Positions 7,086 through 15,782 of a stretch of 64,000 bases of DNA are shown here, piece by piece. The number at the start of each line of letters is the position of its first letter. Position 1 is the first letter of the stretch. Made by a program: the position numbers and the translations under genes. The notes beneath the pieces are model-generated. The model worked only from the letters and a program-made list of their open reading frames with translations, made no database searches and was not told the origin of the DNA. Source of the DNA: Laspinema sp963821735 (GTDB lineage Bacteria; Cyanobacteriota; Cyanobacteriia; Cyanobacteriales; Laspinemataceae); assembly GCA_963821735.1 (NCBI GenBank), contig CAWGFK010000027.1:62001-126000 (forward strand), written 5' to 3'.

Positions 7086-9779
7086 ATGAAAATACTTAAA
7101 ATCCAGACATTACGGGGTCCGAACTACTGGAGCATTCGACGCCACAAGGTTATCGTGATGCGCCTCGACTTAGAGGACTTAGCAGAAAAGCCGACGTCTT
7201 TGATCCCCGGCTTTTATCAAGGTCTCGTTGAGGCGCTACCAAGCTTGGTAGAGCACTACTGCTCTCCCGGTTGTAGAGGAGGTTTCCTCAGCCGGGTCCA
7301 GGAGGGGACCTATATGGGTCATGTGGTGGAACACGTTGCCTTAGAACTCCAGGAACTCGCGGGGATGATAGTTGGTTTTGGTCGCACCCGCGAAACCTCG
7401 ACACCAGGCACCTACCAAGTCGCCTTTGAATATATCGATGAACAAGCGGGTCGCTATGCCGCTAGAGCAGCGGTGCGCCTCTGTCGCAGTATTGTCGATA
7501 CAGGTCGCTATCCTCTTTCTGAGTTAGAACAGGACCTCCAAGACTTGAAAGATTTGGCCGCTAAAGCGTCCTTGGGTCCGAGTACCGAGACCCTGATTAA
7601 AGAAGCCGAAACCCGCGATATTCCCTGGTTTCACTCCAGCGCTAGGGCGATGATCCAACTGGGAACGGGGATTTATCAAAAACGAGTCCAGGCAACCCTG
7701 ACCGATCGCAGCAGTATTTTAGCCGTTGAACTCGCTTGCGATAAAGAAGGAACCAAAAAAACCCTACGAGATGCCGGAGTGCCGGTTCCCCGAGGGACTT
7801 TGATTCACTATCTCGATGAACTCCAAGAGGCGATCGATGAAGTGGGGGGCTATCCCATCGTGATTAAACCCCTCGATGGCAACCACGGACGCGGGATTAC
7901 GATCGATATCAACTCTTGGGAAGAGGCAGAAGAAGCTTACGACGCTGCCACCACGGCCTCCAAAACGCGATCGGTGATCGTCGAACGCTACTACAAAGGT
8001 CGGGACCACCGAGTTCTCGTGGTCAATGGTAAACTGATCGCCGTAGCGGAACGGGTTCCTGCTCATGCGATCGGGGATGGCCGGTCCACCATCCAAGAAC
8101 TCATTGACGAAACCAATCGCGACCCCAACCGAGGCGACGGCCATGATAATGTTCTGACCCGGATCCAAGTAGACCGGATCAGTATGCAAATCCTGGAACG
8201 CAAAGGATATGACCTCGACACCGTACTCAAAGACGGCGAAATCTGCTATCTGCGCTACACCGCCAACCTCAGCACCGGCGGCATCGCCATCGATCGCACC
8301 GATGAAATTCACCCAGAAAATCTCTGGATGGCGGAAAGAATTGCCAAACTGATTGGCTTAGATATCTGTGGCATTGATGTGGTTACGGAGGATATTTCCC
8401 AACCCCTCCGGGAAAATGATGGGGTCATCGTCGAAGTCAATGCTGCTCCCGGTTTCCGGATGCACGTCTGTCCCAGCCAGGGCCTGCCCCGCAACGTCGC
8501 AGCCCCGGTTATGGAAATGCTCTTTCCCCCAGGCACTCCGTCACGGATTCCCATTCTCGCTGTCACCGGCACCAATGGTAAAACCACCACCACCCGCCTG
8601 TTAGCCCATATTTATAAACAAACTGGCAAAACCATCGGTTATACCACCACCGATGGGACTTATATCGGCGATTTTATCGTCGAAAAAGGGGATAACACCG
8701 GACCCCAAAGTGCTGAACTGATTTTGAAAGACCCCACCGTCGAAGTGGCCGTCTTAGAAACCGCCCGAGGTGGCATTTTGCGATCGGGTTTGGCCTTCGA
8801 TCGCTCTGATGTCGGGGTGGTGTTAAATGTCTCTGCGGATCATCTCGGCATCGGCGATATCGATACCATCGAACAAATGGCGACCCTCAAAAGCGTCGTC
8901 GCCGAATCGGTGGATCCCAAAGGCTATGCCATCCTGAATGCCGAAGACCCCCTCGTCGTCAAGATGGCAAAACGGGTGAAATCTCAAATCGCCTATTTCT
9001 CGATGAACCCCGAGAATGAGATTCTGCAAAATCATATTCGCAACGGGGGACTCGCCGCAGTCTATGAAAATGGCTATCTCTCGATTATTAAAGGAGATTG
9101 GACCCTGCGGATTGAGCAAGCGGTTAATGTGCCCCTAACTATGGCAGGATTGGCTCCCTTTATGATTGCCAACGCCCTCGCTGCTGCCTTAGCTGCCTAT
9201 AGCAATGGGGTTCCCATTGAGCAAATTCGCAGTGGATTGGCAACGTTTGAGGCATCGGTTGCCCAAACCCCGGGACGGATGAATCTGTTCAATATGGGGA
9301 CTTATCATGCCTTGGTGGATTATGCCCATAATGCCGCCAGTTATGAAGCCCTAGGCGGGTTCGTGCGAAATTGGCCCGGAGAAACCATTGGCGTCATCGG
9401 GGGTCCTGGCGATCGCCGGGATGAAGATTTGACCAACCTCGGCAAACTCTCCGCAGAAATCTTCAAACAAATTATTGTCAAAGAAGATAATGATACCCGA
9501 GGTCGTCCCCGGGGAGATGCGGCCCACTTCATCTGTAAAGGCATTGCCCAAGTGAATGGTCCGGCAGCGTATCAAACGATCCTAAATGAAACCGAGGCGA
9601 TCGAAACCGCCCTAGACGAGGCTCCCTCGGGCAGCTTAGTCGTGATTCTGCCTGAAAGTGTTAGTCGGGCGATCGGTCTCATCGAGAAGCGCAAACCCCT
9701 AGAAGAACCGCGCATTCCCCTCAACGGTTCAAAGCCTGTAGAATCCTCCTCGGTTGAATATAGCGAGTCTTCCACTTAA
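7086..9779 (+). CDS. cphA: Cyanophycin synthetase
   Basis: CphA polymerises cyanophycin from ATP, aspartate and arginine without a ribosome. The 897-residue product has the three expected parts. The N-terminal domain begins MKILKIQTLRGPNYWSIRRH. A central ATP-grasp module spans about residues 220-480 (VIKPLDGNHGRGI; EVNAAPGFRMH). The C-terminal Mur-ligase-like module has its P-loop GTNGKTTTTRLL from residue 495 and the ..DYAHNAASYEAL.. motif. All key motifs are present. A strong terminator follows 20 bp after the stop. Together with cphB this forms the nitrogen-storage locus. Confidence 0.97.
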   Translation: MKILKIQTLRGPNYWSIRRHKVIVMRLDLEDLAEKPTSLIPGFYQGLVEALPSLVEHYCSPGCRGGFLSRVQEGTYMGHVVEHVALELQELAGMIVGFGRTRETSTPGTYQVAFEYIDEQAGRYAARAAVRLCRSIVDTGRYPLSELEQDLQDLKDLAAKASLGPSTETLIKEAETRDIPWFHSSARAMIQLGTGIYQKRVQATLTDRSSILAVELACDKEGTKKTLRDAGVPVPRGTLIHYLDELQEAIDEVGGYPIVIKPLDGNHGRGITIDINSWEEAEEAYDAATTASKTRSVIVERYYKGRDHRVLVVNGKLIAVAERVPAHAIGDGRSTIQELIDETNRDPNRGDGHDNVLTRIQVDRISMQILERKGYDLDTVLKDGEICYLRYTANLSTGGIAIDRTDEIHPENLWMAERIAKLIGLDICGIDVVTEDISQPLRENDGVIVEVNAAPGFRMHVCPSQGLPRNVAAPVMEMLFPPGTPSRIPILAVTGTNGKTTTTRLLAHIYKQTGKTIGYTTTDGTYIGDFIVEKGDNTGPQSAELILKDPTVEVAVLETARGGILRSGLAFDRSDVGVVLNVSADHLGIGDIDTIEQMATLKSVVAESVDPKGYAILNAEDPLVVKMAKRVKSQIAYFSMNPENEILQNHIRNGGLAAVYENGYLSIIKGDWTLRIEQAVNVPLTMAGLAPFMIANALAAALAAYSNGVPIEQIRSGLATFEASVAQTPGRMNLFNMGTYHALVDYAHNAASYEALGGFVRNWPGETIGVIGGPGDRRDEDLTNLGKLSAEIFKQIIVKEDNDTRGRPRGDAAHFICKGIAQVNGPAAYQTILNETEAIETALDEAPSGSLVVILPESVSRAIGLIEKRKPLEEPRIPLNGSKPVESSSVEYSESST

Positions 9780-9798
9780 TTCACACCTGAACATTCAC

Positions 9799-9839
9799 AA
9801 AAGACTTGAAAATGATAACTCTCCATTTTCAAGTCTTTT
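9799..9839 (+). terminator. Rho-independent terminator of cphA
   Basis: A perfect 16-bp stem (AAAAGACTTGAAAATG at 9799-9814 with its complement at 9824-9839) and a 9-nt loop are followed by a T run. It starts 20 bp after the cphA stop codon. Confidence 0.9.
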
Positions 9840-9951
9840 TTTTATTCAAAAAAAACTCAATTCAAGCTAGATTCCAGATAACAATCAAATGGTGCTATAA
9901 ATAAGCAAGAGCTATTTAAAGTCAGTTAATGTCTTAAAATTTTAGAAAGCT

Positions 9952-10551
9952 ATGAGTGGCAATTGCAAGCAAACATCTGGCAAATTATGCGGTCATTCTC
10001 GTGATAGTAATACGACCCGTCAAAATCAACCAACTCTTGCTTATTGGGTGAATGATTATCTGGGTCATTTCGGAACTTGTTATCAAGCTCAAACCCAATG
10101 GTGGGGCGATCGCACCCTGACTTGGGATGCAGCCTTGGAAAGAGCTTGGCTTTCTAAATTTGCCGATGGGAAAATGCACCCCCATCAGCGCCGAGTCTCC
10201 TCTAAATTAGCAGAAGGATTGAACATATCTCGCCAAGATTGTAAGCAAGCACAGCAGTTTAAAACCTTTGAAGAACTTCATCACTGGATAGAGTCAGTGA
10301 CTGCTCGCGTTAAAGGATTAGGAGAAACCACAGCTTACGATGTGGCTCAACGCTTGGGAATGTGGCTAAATTTAGCACCCGATTTAGTGTATCTTCATGC
10401 GGGGACGGCTGAAGGTGCAGCCCTTTTTAACATTACCGGAAAAACTACTTTTTTAAGTGATTTTCCTCCAGAAATTCAAAAACTCGGAGCAACTCACGCA
10501 GAAAACTTTTTGTGTATTTATAAAGATAAACTCAAGTCGTTATCTTTATAA
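9952..10551 (+). CDS. Unknown protein with a helix-hairpin-helix-like segment
   Basis: The product is 199 residues, soluble, and rich in Q, W and H in its N-terminal half. Residues about 117-135 (VKGLGETTAYDVAQRLGMW) look like a helix-hairpin-helix DNA- or RNA-contact motif of the GLGxxTA type, followed by an LxPxxVYLHAG stretch. I do not recognise the family. It follows the cphA terminator, so it is probably a separate transcription unit. Its base composition is more A/T rich than cphA. Confidence 0.6.
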   Translation: MSGNCKQTSGKLCGHSRDSNTTRQNQPTLAYWVNDYLGHFGTCYQAQTQWWGDRTLTWDAALERAWLSKFADGKMHPHQRRVSSKLAEGLNISRQDCKQAQQFKTFEELHHWIESVTARVKGLGETTAYDVAQRLGMWLNLAPDLVYLHAGTAEGAALFNITGKTTFLSDFPPEIQKLGATHAENFLCIYKDKLKSLSL

Positions 10552-10629
10552 CTAAATGACTCTGTTTCAAAGGTTAATTTTTGGGGAAATTTAAAAATAT
10601 TATGGTTGCAAAGAAGCGAAAAAAACCAG

Positions 10630-10716
10630 ACAAGTCGTTCTCTTATCTTCGTTCGTAGTAACGACTTCAGTCGTTCTCTTATCTTCGTTCGTAGTAACGC
10701 CTTCAGGCGTTCTCCA
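10630..10716. repeat. REP-like repeat cluster (TTCGTAGTAACGACTTCAGTCGTT family)
   Basis: Two and a half copies of a ~38-bp unit lie in tandem. Each has the core TTCGTAGTAACGNCTTCAGNCGTT, in which AACGACTTCAGTCGTT can fold as a small hairpin, and a CTCTTATCTTCG spacer. The third unit has compensatory changes (GCCTTCAGGC), which argues that the stem matters. The same family occurs at 45584-45712. Confidence 0.8.
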
Positions 10717-10817
10717 ACTTCCCTATAACAACACCCCAACATCCCAACCCCCTAAATAGGATAAAATAAACACTGCGCCCCGCGCAATATTGATCCACCC
10801 TCATATAGGAAAAACCC

Positions 10818-11556
10818 ATGACATCAACCTCTAGTCCATCCCTACGAACCGAACAACATAGCCTGATCCAAAAACTCGCCGATTGCATCGAGGGCGTGTG
10901 GCAAGAAGAATTAGAACTCTCCCCTTATCCCCTCCCCGAGGACCTGGGATATGTCGAAGGAAAATTAGAAGGGGAAAAACTCAGAATTGAAAATCGCTGC
11001 TATCAGACCCCAGAATTTCGGAAAATCCATTTAGAACTGGCAAAAGTCGGCACTACCCTGGATATTTTGCACTGCGTGATGTTTCCCAACCCCAACTATG
11101 ATTTACCCATGTTTGGGACTGATTTAGTAGGAGCAAAAGGCAAAATCGGGGCAGCGATCGCCGACTTATCCCCCATTCGTCAAAAAGTCCTCCCCCAACC
11201 CTATCAACAACAACTTTCTGACTTACCAGCGATCGCCTTTACCCATCCCCGAGACCTCCCCCCCTGGGGTCATATCTTCTCAGAATTCTGCCTCTTTGTG
11301 CGACCGGATAATCCTGCCGAAGAAACCCTATTTCTCGATCGCGTCAAAGGAGTATATCCAAATTCACTGCCAACAAGCCAGAAACACCCCAGCTACCCCC
11401 GAACTCCACAGCGAAATCCTCGCCGGACAACGCAATTACTGCGACCATCAGCGCAAAAATGACAAAACTCGCCGAGTTTTAGAAAACGCCTTTGGCAACG
11501 AATGGGCCGAATATTATATGACCCAAGTCTTATTTGACCTGCCGGAAGAGAACTAA
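10818..11556 (+). pseudogene. pcyA: Phycocyanobilin:ferredoxin oxidoreductase, frameshifted near the 3' end
   Basis: PcyA reduces biliverdin IXalpha by four electrons from ferredoxin to phycocyanobilin, the chromophore of phycobilisomes and phytochromes. The first frame (10818-11462) holds the conserved LHCVMFPNPNYDLPMFGTD block. Its H85 and D102 have the same 17-residue spacing as the proton-relay His88/Asp105 of the Synechocystis enzyme. Near 11349-11352 (GTCAAAGGAG) one extra A shifts the frame. The other frame continues EYIQIHCQQARNTP and ends FGNEWAEYYMTQVLFDLPEEN at 11556. Repaired length is 245 residues, normal for the family. Because PcyA is needed in a phycobilisome-bearing strain, a sequence error is more likely than real loss. 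Confidence 0.9.
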
Positions 11557-11562
11557 AAGACC

Positions 11563-11844
11563 ATGACCGAAACAAAGTGCGCTCACGTCTTAATTTCGGG
11601 AATCGTTCAGGGAGTCGGGTATCGATTTAGTACCGTCCATCAAGCCCAGAAATTAGGAATATCCGGTTGGGTGAGAAACGTAACCGATGGACGAGTCGAA
11701 GCCATCTTTGAAGGCACTTCCGAAACCCTCGATCGCATGATAGCCTGGTGTCATCAAGGACCCTCATCCGCCCAAGTCACCGATGTCACCGTCACCTATC
11801 AACCCCCCCAAGGACTCACCGGATTCACCACCCGCTATAAATAA
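11563..11844 (+). CDS. acyP: Acylphosphatase
   Basis: Acylphosphatase hydrolyses carboxyl-phosphate bonds such as those in acetyl phosphate or 1,3-bisphosphoglycerate. The 93-residue product has the signature GIVQGVGYRFST with the phosphate-binding Arg, and GWVRNVTDGRVEAIFEG with the catalytic Asn. Length is typical. It begins 7 bp after the pcyA stop, so the two are probably co-transcribed; no functional link between them is obvious. Confidence 0.93.
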   Translation: MTETKCAHVLISGIVQGVGYRFSTVHQAQKLGISGWVRNVTDGRVEAIFEGTSETLDRMIAWCHQGPSSAQVTDVTVTYQPPQGLTGFTTRYK

Positions 11845-12009
11845 CACCTCCATCGGGACAAGGCATTGCCTTGTCCTATCCCTCTCATATCATAAACCAC
11901 TCAGTTCTAAAACCGTTGTCTTTTTAGGGTGAATGAATTAAAGTAAAAGAGATAAAAAATACACCTTTAGACCTTGTACTTATCCATCAATTTTATACCC
12001 CAAACTGTT

Positions 12010-12219
12010 ATGAATACGCCACTGGTCAACGCCCTATTTCAATTGATTCATTCCCTATCCCCAGAAGACCGGGCCGCCTTAGAAGAAAAACTGTTTTTCG
12101 ACAATGCTTATCCCTCTAACTCCGAGGCGATTAACCTGGCTTTGCACAGCAGTAGCTTTGATTTTCTCAACGATGAACCGGACCTCTATACCATTGACGA
12201 TGGAGAACCCATTGCATGA
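12010..12219 (+). CDS. Antitoxin-like partner of the PemK toxin
   Basis: The product is 69 residues from the ATG at 12010 (MNTPLVNALFQLIHSL) with an SPEDRAALEEKL helix and an acidic C-terminus (DEPDLYTIDDGEP), as expected for a small antitoxin that wraps a basic toxin. Its TGA overlaps the ATG of the next gene (ATGA at 12216-12219), the classic translational coupling of type II toxin-antitoxin pairs. An upstream in-frame ATG at 11974 is less likely. No clear DNA-binding motif is visible. Identification rests on context and size. Confidence 0.7.
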   Translation: MNTPLVNALFQLIHSLSPEDRAALEEKLFFDNAYPSNSEAINLALHSSSFDFLNDEPDLYTIDDGEPIA

Positions 12220-12563
12220 ATTTGATTAAAGGCGATATTGTCTTGGTGCCTTTTCCCTTCACAGACCTGAGTCAAACCAAGCTACGGCCTGCGGTAGTTT
12301 TGTGGGTAGATTCACAAGGGCAAGATATTACGGTCTGCTTTATCTCTTCACAAAATCTTGATTGCATAAGCGATGATGAATTTATAATTGAACCCAGCGA
12401 CCCAGAATTTGCCCGAACTGGCCTGAAACTGGCTTCAAAAATTAGAGCAGCTAGAGTAGTTACTCTTGAGCGCCGACTTATTAAAAGACGATTAGGCAGC
12501 TTAGGTCAGCAACAGATTCAACACCTTAATGCCGCATTGAGTCTGGCTTTTCAGATTAATTAA
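12216..12563 (+). CDS. PemK/MazF-family type II toxin (endoribonuclease)
   Basis: The 115-residue product has the PemK/MazF barrel pattern: KGDIVLVPFPFTDLSQTKLRPAVVL at the start, ITVCFISSQ in the middle and ASKIRAARVVTLERRLI carrying the conserved basic/Thr-containing strand. MazF-type toxins cut mRNA at short motifs and are neutralised by the partner antitoxin. Start is fixed by the 4-bp overlap with the upstream gene. Confidence 0.88.
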   Translation: MNLIKGDIVLVPFPFTDLSQTKLRPAVVLWVDSQGQDITVCFISSQNLDCISDDEFIIEPSDPEFARTGLKLASKIRAARVVTLERRLIKRRLGSLGQQQIQHLNAALSLAFQIN

Positions 12564-12625
12564 TAAAAAAAAGTAACCTTATCCTTAATTAATGAGAAAT
12601 CAATATCACCGGCTCCGATGCCTTT

Positions 12626-13609
12626 CTAGCCGTTTTTCTCCACAGGTTCTAGCTGTTCTAATCGATTTTTTGAAAGAATCTCAAAATGAGAGTTCACCCG
12701 CTCAAATGACTCTTTACAGGAGGCTTTATAAAAACATAGAATGTCTTTGATTTCCCGTTCCGTCAGCATTCTTTCCTGATTCCAAGTGCATTCTTCATAG
12801 AGGAGATCCAGAATCTGCTGAGAAATTAGCTCTTTTTTAAGTTTCTCCAATGCCTGAATTCGTTCAGTAACTTGGTAAAAAGTCTCCCCTTTTAAATGTT
12901 GAGCAGTAAAATAGGCTCTTAATAGATTTGCATAAGCTAAATATGAGGTATAAATATATTCTAAAGAGAGCTGAATCAACTCACCTTTTTGATACCGACT
13001 AATTAAGTCCTGTAAATGAACTTCCATGTGATTAAGTAATTGTAGGGTATTTATTCCCAACGCTTCAGTTAATCCGACTTGATCTAACTTTCCCGATAAC
13101 GTCTCCGCTTGCTTGATAGAAACCTGAGTTTCTATATAGAGCTTTCTCTGCTCATTACTCAACAAACTATCAATTTGAGAACTAATTCGATCCAGATTTC
13201 GGCTGAGTTTATTGATTTGAGAACTGATTTTACAAAAGCCAATCAAATTCAGTCCCAAATTTAGACTCAGCAAACCTGTATTCATCCAGGCAATAAATTG
13301 TAATTGATTGACTAAATTATAAATTTCATTAACGCGCTGGCTAACCTCATCCAGTCTTTTGGAGATAACCACACCTTGGAACACAGATTCTACCACATCA
13401 GTAGCAACCAATGCGGCTGATAAGGGCGTAACACTGACACCCCATTTCATTCCCACTTTTAAGAGTTCGGGTGCGGCTTGCTCCAAATGGGCAACAATTT
13501 GTTTCGTAGCGACATCTCTCGCTACACCACCACTAATCATGATTTCTCCAGCCTTATAAGCTTCTATGAGATGCTCAGGGAGTTGGACTAAAAATTGGGG
13601 GGGTGTCAT
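12626..13609 (-). CDS. Coiled-coil protein with a hydrophobic segment, kinase operon, unknown function
   Basis: The 327-residue product has an N-terminal region with GGVARDVATKQIVAHLEQ, then a Val/Ala-rich stretch and a hydrophobic segment around residues 105-127 (AWMNTGLLSLNLGLNLIGF). A long helical region follows, with KLSRNLDRISSQIDSLLS-type heptads likely to form coiled coils. I do not recognise the family. The ATG directly abuts the TAA of the upstream membrane segment gene (TAAATG), so it is in the same operon as the Ser/Thr kinase and is probably its substrate or partner; that is inference. Confidence 0.6.
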   Translation of the reverse strand: MTPPQFLVQLPEHLIEAYKAGEIMISGGVARDVATKQIVAHLEQAAPELLKVGMKWGVSVTPLSAALVATDVVESVFQGVVISKRLDEVSQRVNEIYNLVNQLQFIAWMNTGLLSLNLGLNLIGFCKISSQINKLSRNLDRISSQIDSLLSNEQRKLYIETQVSIKQAETLSGKLDQVGLTEALGINTLQLLNHMEVHLQDLISRYQKGELIQLSLEYIYTSYLAYANLLRAYFTAQHLKGETFYQVTERIQALEKLKKELISQQILDLLYEECTWNQERMLTEREIKDILCFYKASCKESFERVNSHFEILSKNRLEQLEPVEKNG

Positions 13610-14311
13610 TTAAAGTTTCTCCAGTCCATTTTGAAATTTATAGCTGTAAATCGAAAAAATTGCCTGGATAAATAAAAGTTTTTTGCGCCTATTATTGTAC
13701 CGAATCCAGAATACAATTGAGAACAAGATGGCTGCGAACCCAATTAACGGTAATAGTTTTGACCAACTATTATTTCCTGTTGCCTGAATAACAACCTGAG
13801 TTATAGGCACTTCATCACCACAAGCCCATGATTTAAGAGGACCAACAGGTAGAGGGTAGCATAAGGCTTCAGCGAATATATTCACTACCCCCTTATTTGC
13901 TTTGTCTATTACTTCACTTGTTTTTTCTATTGCTTCCGAAACTGGTGATTCTTTGAAAAATTGAATAAAAACCCAACTTCCCATTGCTACCAGAAAAATA
14001 CAAGCACTATCTCCTAAAATATTATACTGTGCTGCTTGCTTGAGTGGCTTTTTGGTTAGGAGCGACTGGTAAGGTTCAGAATTTTTGGTGATGACATCTT
14101 TAAATACACCTTCTGCATTAGATTCTTCAAAGAATAATAGCAAGAGTTGCTTGGCGATCGCTTCTAACTTTTCATCTCGTTCTTGGGGGTTTTTAAGAAT
14201 TTTGATTTTAGAAATTTCGACTAAAATCAGATTTTTAGTAGCCTCCATTTTTTCTTGAGGCATTGATAAAGAGTTGACCAGTTCTAATAAGTGAGTGATC
14301 CAGAGAGACAA
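13610..14311 (-). CDS. Two-helix membrane segment, probably the displaced C-terminus of the upstream kinase
   Basis: Read alone from the ATG at 14311 this is a 233-residue protein. It has a helical N-terminal domain and two membrane helices (about residues 98-116, ACIFLVAMGSWVFIQFF, and 185-205, LLPLIGFAAILFSIVFWI) around a periplasmic loop. Upstream of that ATG the same frame stays open back to 14428 and reads as real protein (DFLKDSPTESKNLTEKIYEF), overlapping the last part of the kinase frame. The likely original gene is therefore a kinase with a membrane C-terminus, broken by a one-base indel near 14428-14434. A separate overlapping gene cannot be excluded. Confidence 0.6.
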   Translation of the reverse strand: MSLWITHLLELVNSLSMPQEKMEATKNLILVEISKIKILKNPQERDEKLEAIAKQLLLLFFEESNAEGVFKDVITKNSEPYQSLLTKKPLKQAAQYNILGDSACIFLVAMGSWVFIQFFKESPVSEAIEKTSEVIDKANKGVVNIFAEALCYPLPVGPLKSWACGDEVPITQVVIQATGNNSWSKLLPLIGFAAILFSIVFWIRYNNRRKKLLFIQAIFSIYSYKFQNGLEKL

Positions 14312-14364
14312 GATGTCTTCTTCCTTAAGATTCGTTTGTTTCTGATGCTGTTTCGTGAATCCCT

Positions 14365-15417
14365 CTAAAAATTCATAGATTTTCTCAGTGAGATTTTTGC
14401 TTTCAGTCGGGGAGTCTTTAAGGAAATCCGTTTATAGATTGCCTGAAGCTGATAAACTTCCAGGGATTCAAGTGTCCAATACAAACCGGATTTTTTAGTA
14501 GATTCTGTGTCAGGTGGGGGTGTGTCGGAGGATTCCTCCTCGCTGTATAAGGCTTTCAGAACATCATCCCCTGAAGAATAGCGTCGGTTCGTGGCACGTT
14601 CGAGCATTTTGTCCAAAATTGAACCGAGGCGATCGCTGACTGAATTGTTGTTTAAGTATTGCCGCCAAATCCAGGTATCTTCAGTATCATTAAATAATTC
14701 AAATGGAGAGACTTGAGTCATTAAATGAATACAGGTTACCCCTAAACTATAGAGATCACTGGCAAAGACAGCTTTTCCTTTGGCTTGTTCTGGGGCAACA
14801 TAAGCGGGACTCCCGATTGAGGTTCCCGTATTAATCATCGAGGTTCCGGTTACTGATTTCGCCGCACCCCAATCCACCAGAACGAGTTTTCCATCCGTAG
14901 CGCGACGAATAATGTTCTCGGGTTTAATATCCCGGTGGATTACCTTGGCGTCGTGGCTCAATTTCAAAACGGGCAACAAATCATGGAGTAATATCCAAAT
15001 TTTTGTTTCGGTAAAAGGCCCTTCCTGCTTCAGTTCCTCACCTAAATTTTCCCCTTCAATAAACTCTTGCACCAAATATTGATAGTTGTCTTGGGCCAAC
15101 GAGGTTAATAGGGCAGGAATTTGGGGATGGTCACCTAATTTTTTCAACCAATCCGCTTCTTTCTGAAAGGATTGTGTAGCTTTTTTTACATTGTTGGGCT
15201 TGACTTTGGCAGTAGAAAACTGCTTAATCACACAACGAGGTTCACTGGGGTCTGAGCTATCTACCCCTAAGAATGTTCGGCCAAACCCGCCTTCACCAAT
15301 AGGCTTGATAGCTCGATACCGCTCCTGAAGTAGTAATTTAGAGCCACAACTCTGACAAAATTTTGTCCTGTCTACATTCTTAGGCTGCTTGCAATCAGGA
15401 TTAAGGCAATAGCTCAT
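14365..15417 (-). CDS. Ser/Thr protein kinase with N-terminal zinc ribbon
   Basis: This is a Hanks-type kinase of the cyanobacterial four-cysteine class. MSYCLNPDC...CQSCG at residues 1-25 forms the zinc ribbon. The kinase domain follows with GEGGFGRTF (P-loop), VIKQF (Lys), VIHRDIKPENII (catalytic loop), VDWGAAKS (DWG in place of DFG, a common variant) and GSPAYVAPEQ (activation segment). All catalytic residues are present. The last ~20 residues look out of frame (ISLKTPRLKAKISL), while another frame continues into the membrane gene at 13610-14311. I chose the ATG at 15417, which gives the usual MSYC start; 15423 is an alternative. Confidence 0.88.
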   Translation of the reverse strand: MSYCLNPDCKQPKNVDRTKFCQSCGSKLLLQERYRAIKPIGEGGFGRTFLGVDSSDPSEPRCVIKQFSTAKVKPNNVKKATQSFQKEADWLKKLGDHPQIPALLTSLAQDNYQYLVQEFIEGENLGEELKQEGPFTETKIWILLHDLLPVLKLSHDAKVIHRDIKPENIIRRATDGKLVLVDWGAAKSVTGTSMINTGTSIGSPAYVAPEQAKGKAVFASDLYSLGVTCIHLMTQVSPFELFNDTEDTWIWRQYLNNNSVSDRLGSILDKMLERATNRRYSSGDDVLKALYSEEESSDTPPPDTESTKKSGLYWTLESLEVYQLQAIYKRISLKTPRLKAKISLRKSMNF

Positions 15418-15782
15418 AATCAACCTCGGAATTACCCATACTCAATTATTGTAAGGCTGCCTGAGTATTTTTGGATATAGGGTTGATGCTCGTATCAGCC
15501 TATCTTTGAGCCGGTTGGGGATATTTAAATCTTAAAACACTTATTCCATCGGGGTTCCAGAAGTTAATAAGTATTGTTAAGTTTTTCAGTCTGACTGTTT
15601 ACCAAAAACATCAAGACAAGGGTATAGCTGTGTCGTCACTCCATCCTCTCCCGGTCTTGGGAGAGGGACCCGCTTTGAGGGAATACCTCATGGACCAGAG
15701 AACCGCTATAGGTTGAATTTAACATCTGAAAGATTTAAAATAGGAGGGGTAGAATCTGCCCATTTTATCGAGGAAACTAGCC
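15418..15782. other. 365-bp gap between the kinase and Uma2 genes
   Basis: Promoters for both divergent genes should be here. A short hairpin CCTCTCCC-N6-GGGAGAGG lies near 15646-15667. I see no open frame or known RNA. Confidence 0.4.
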
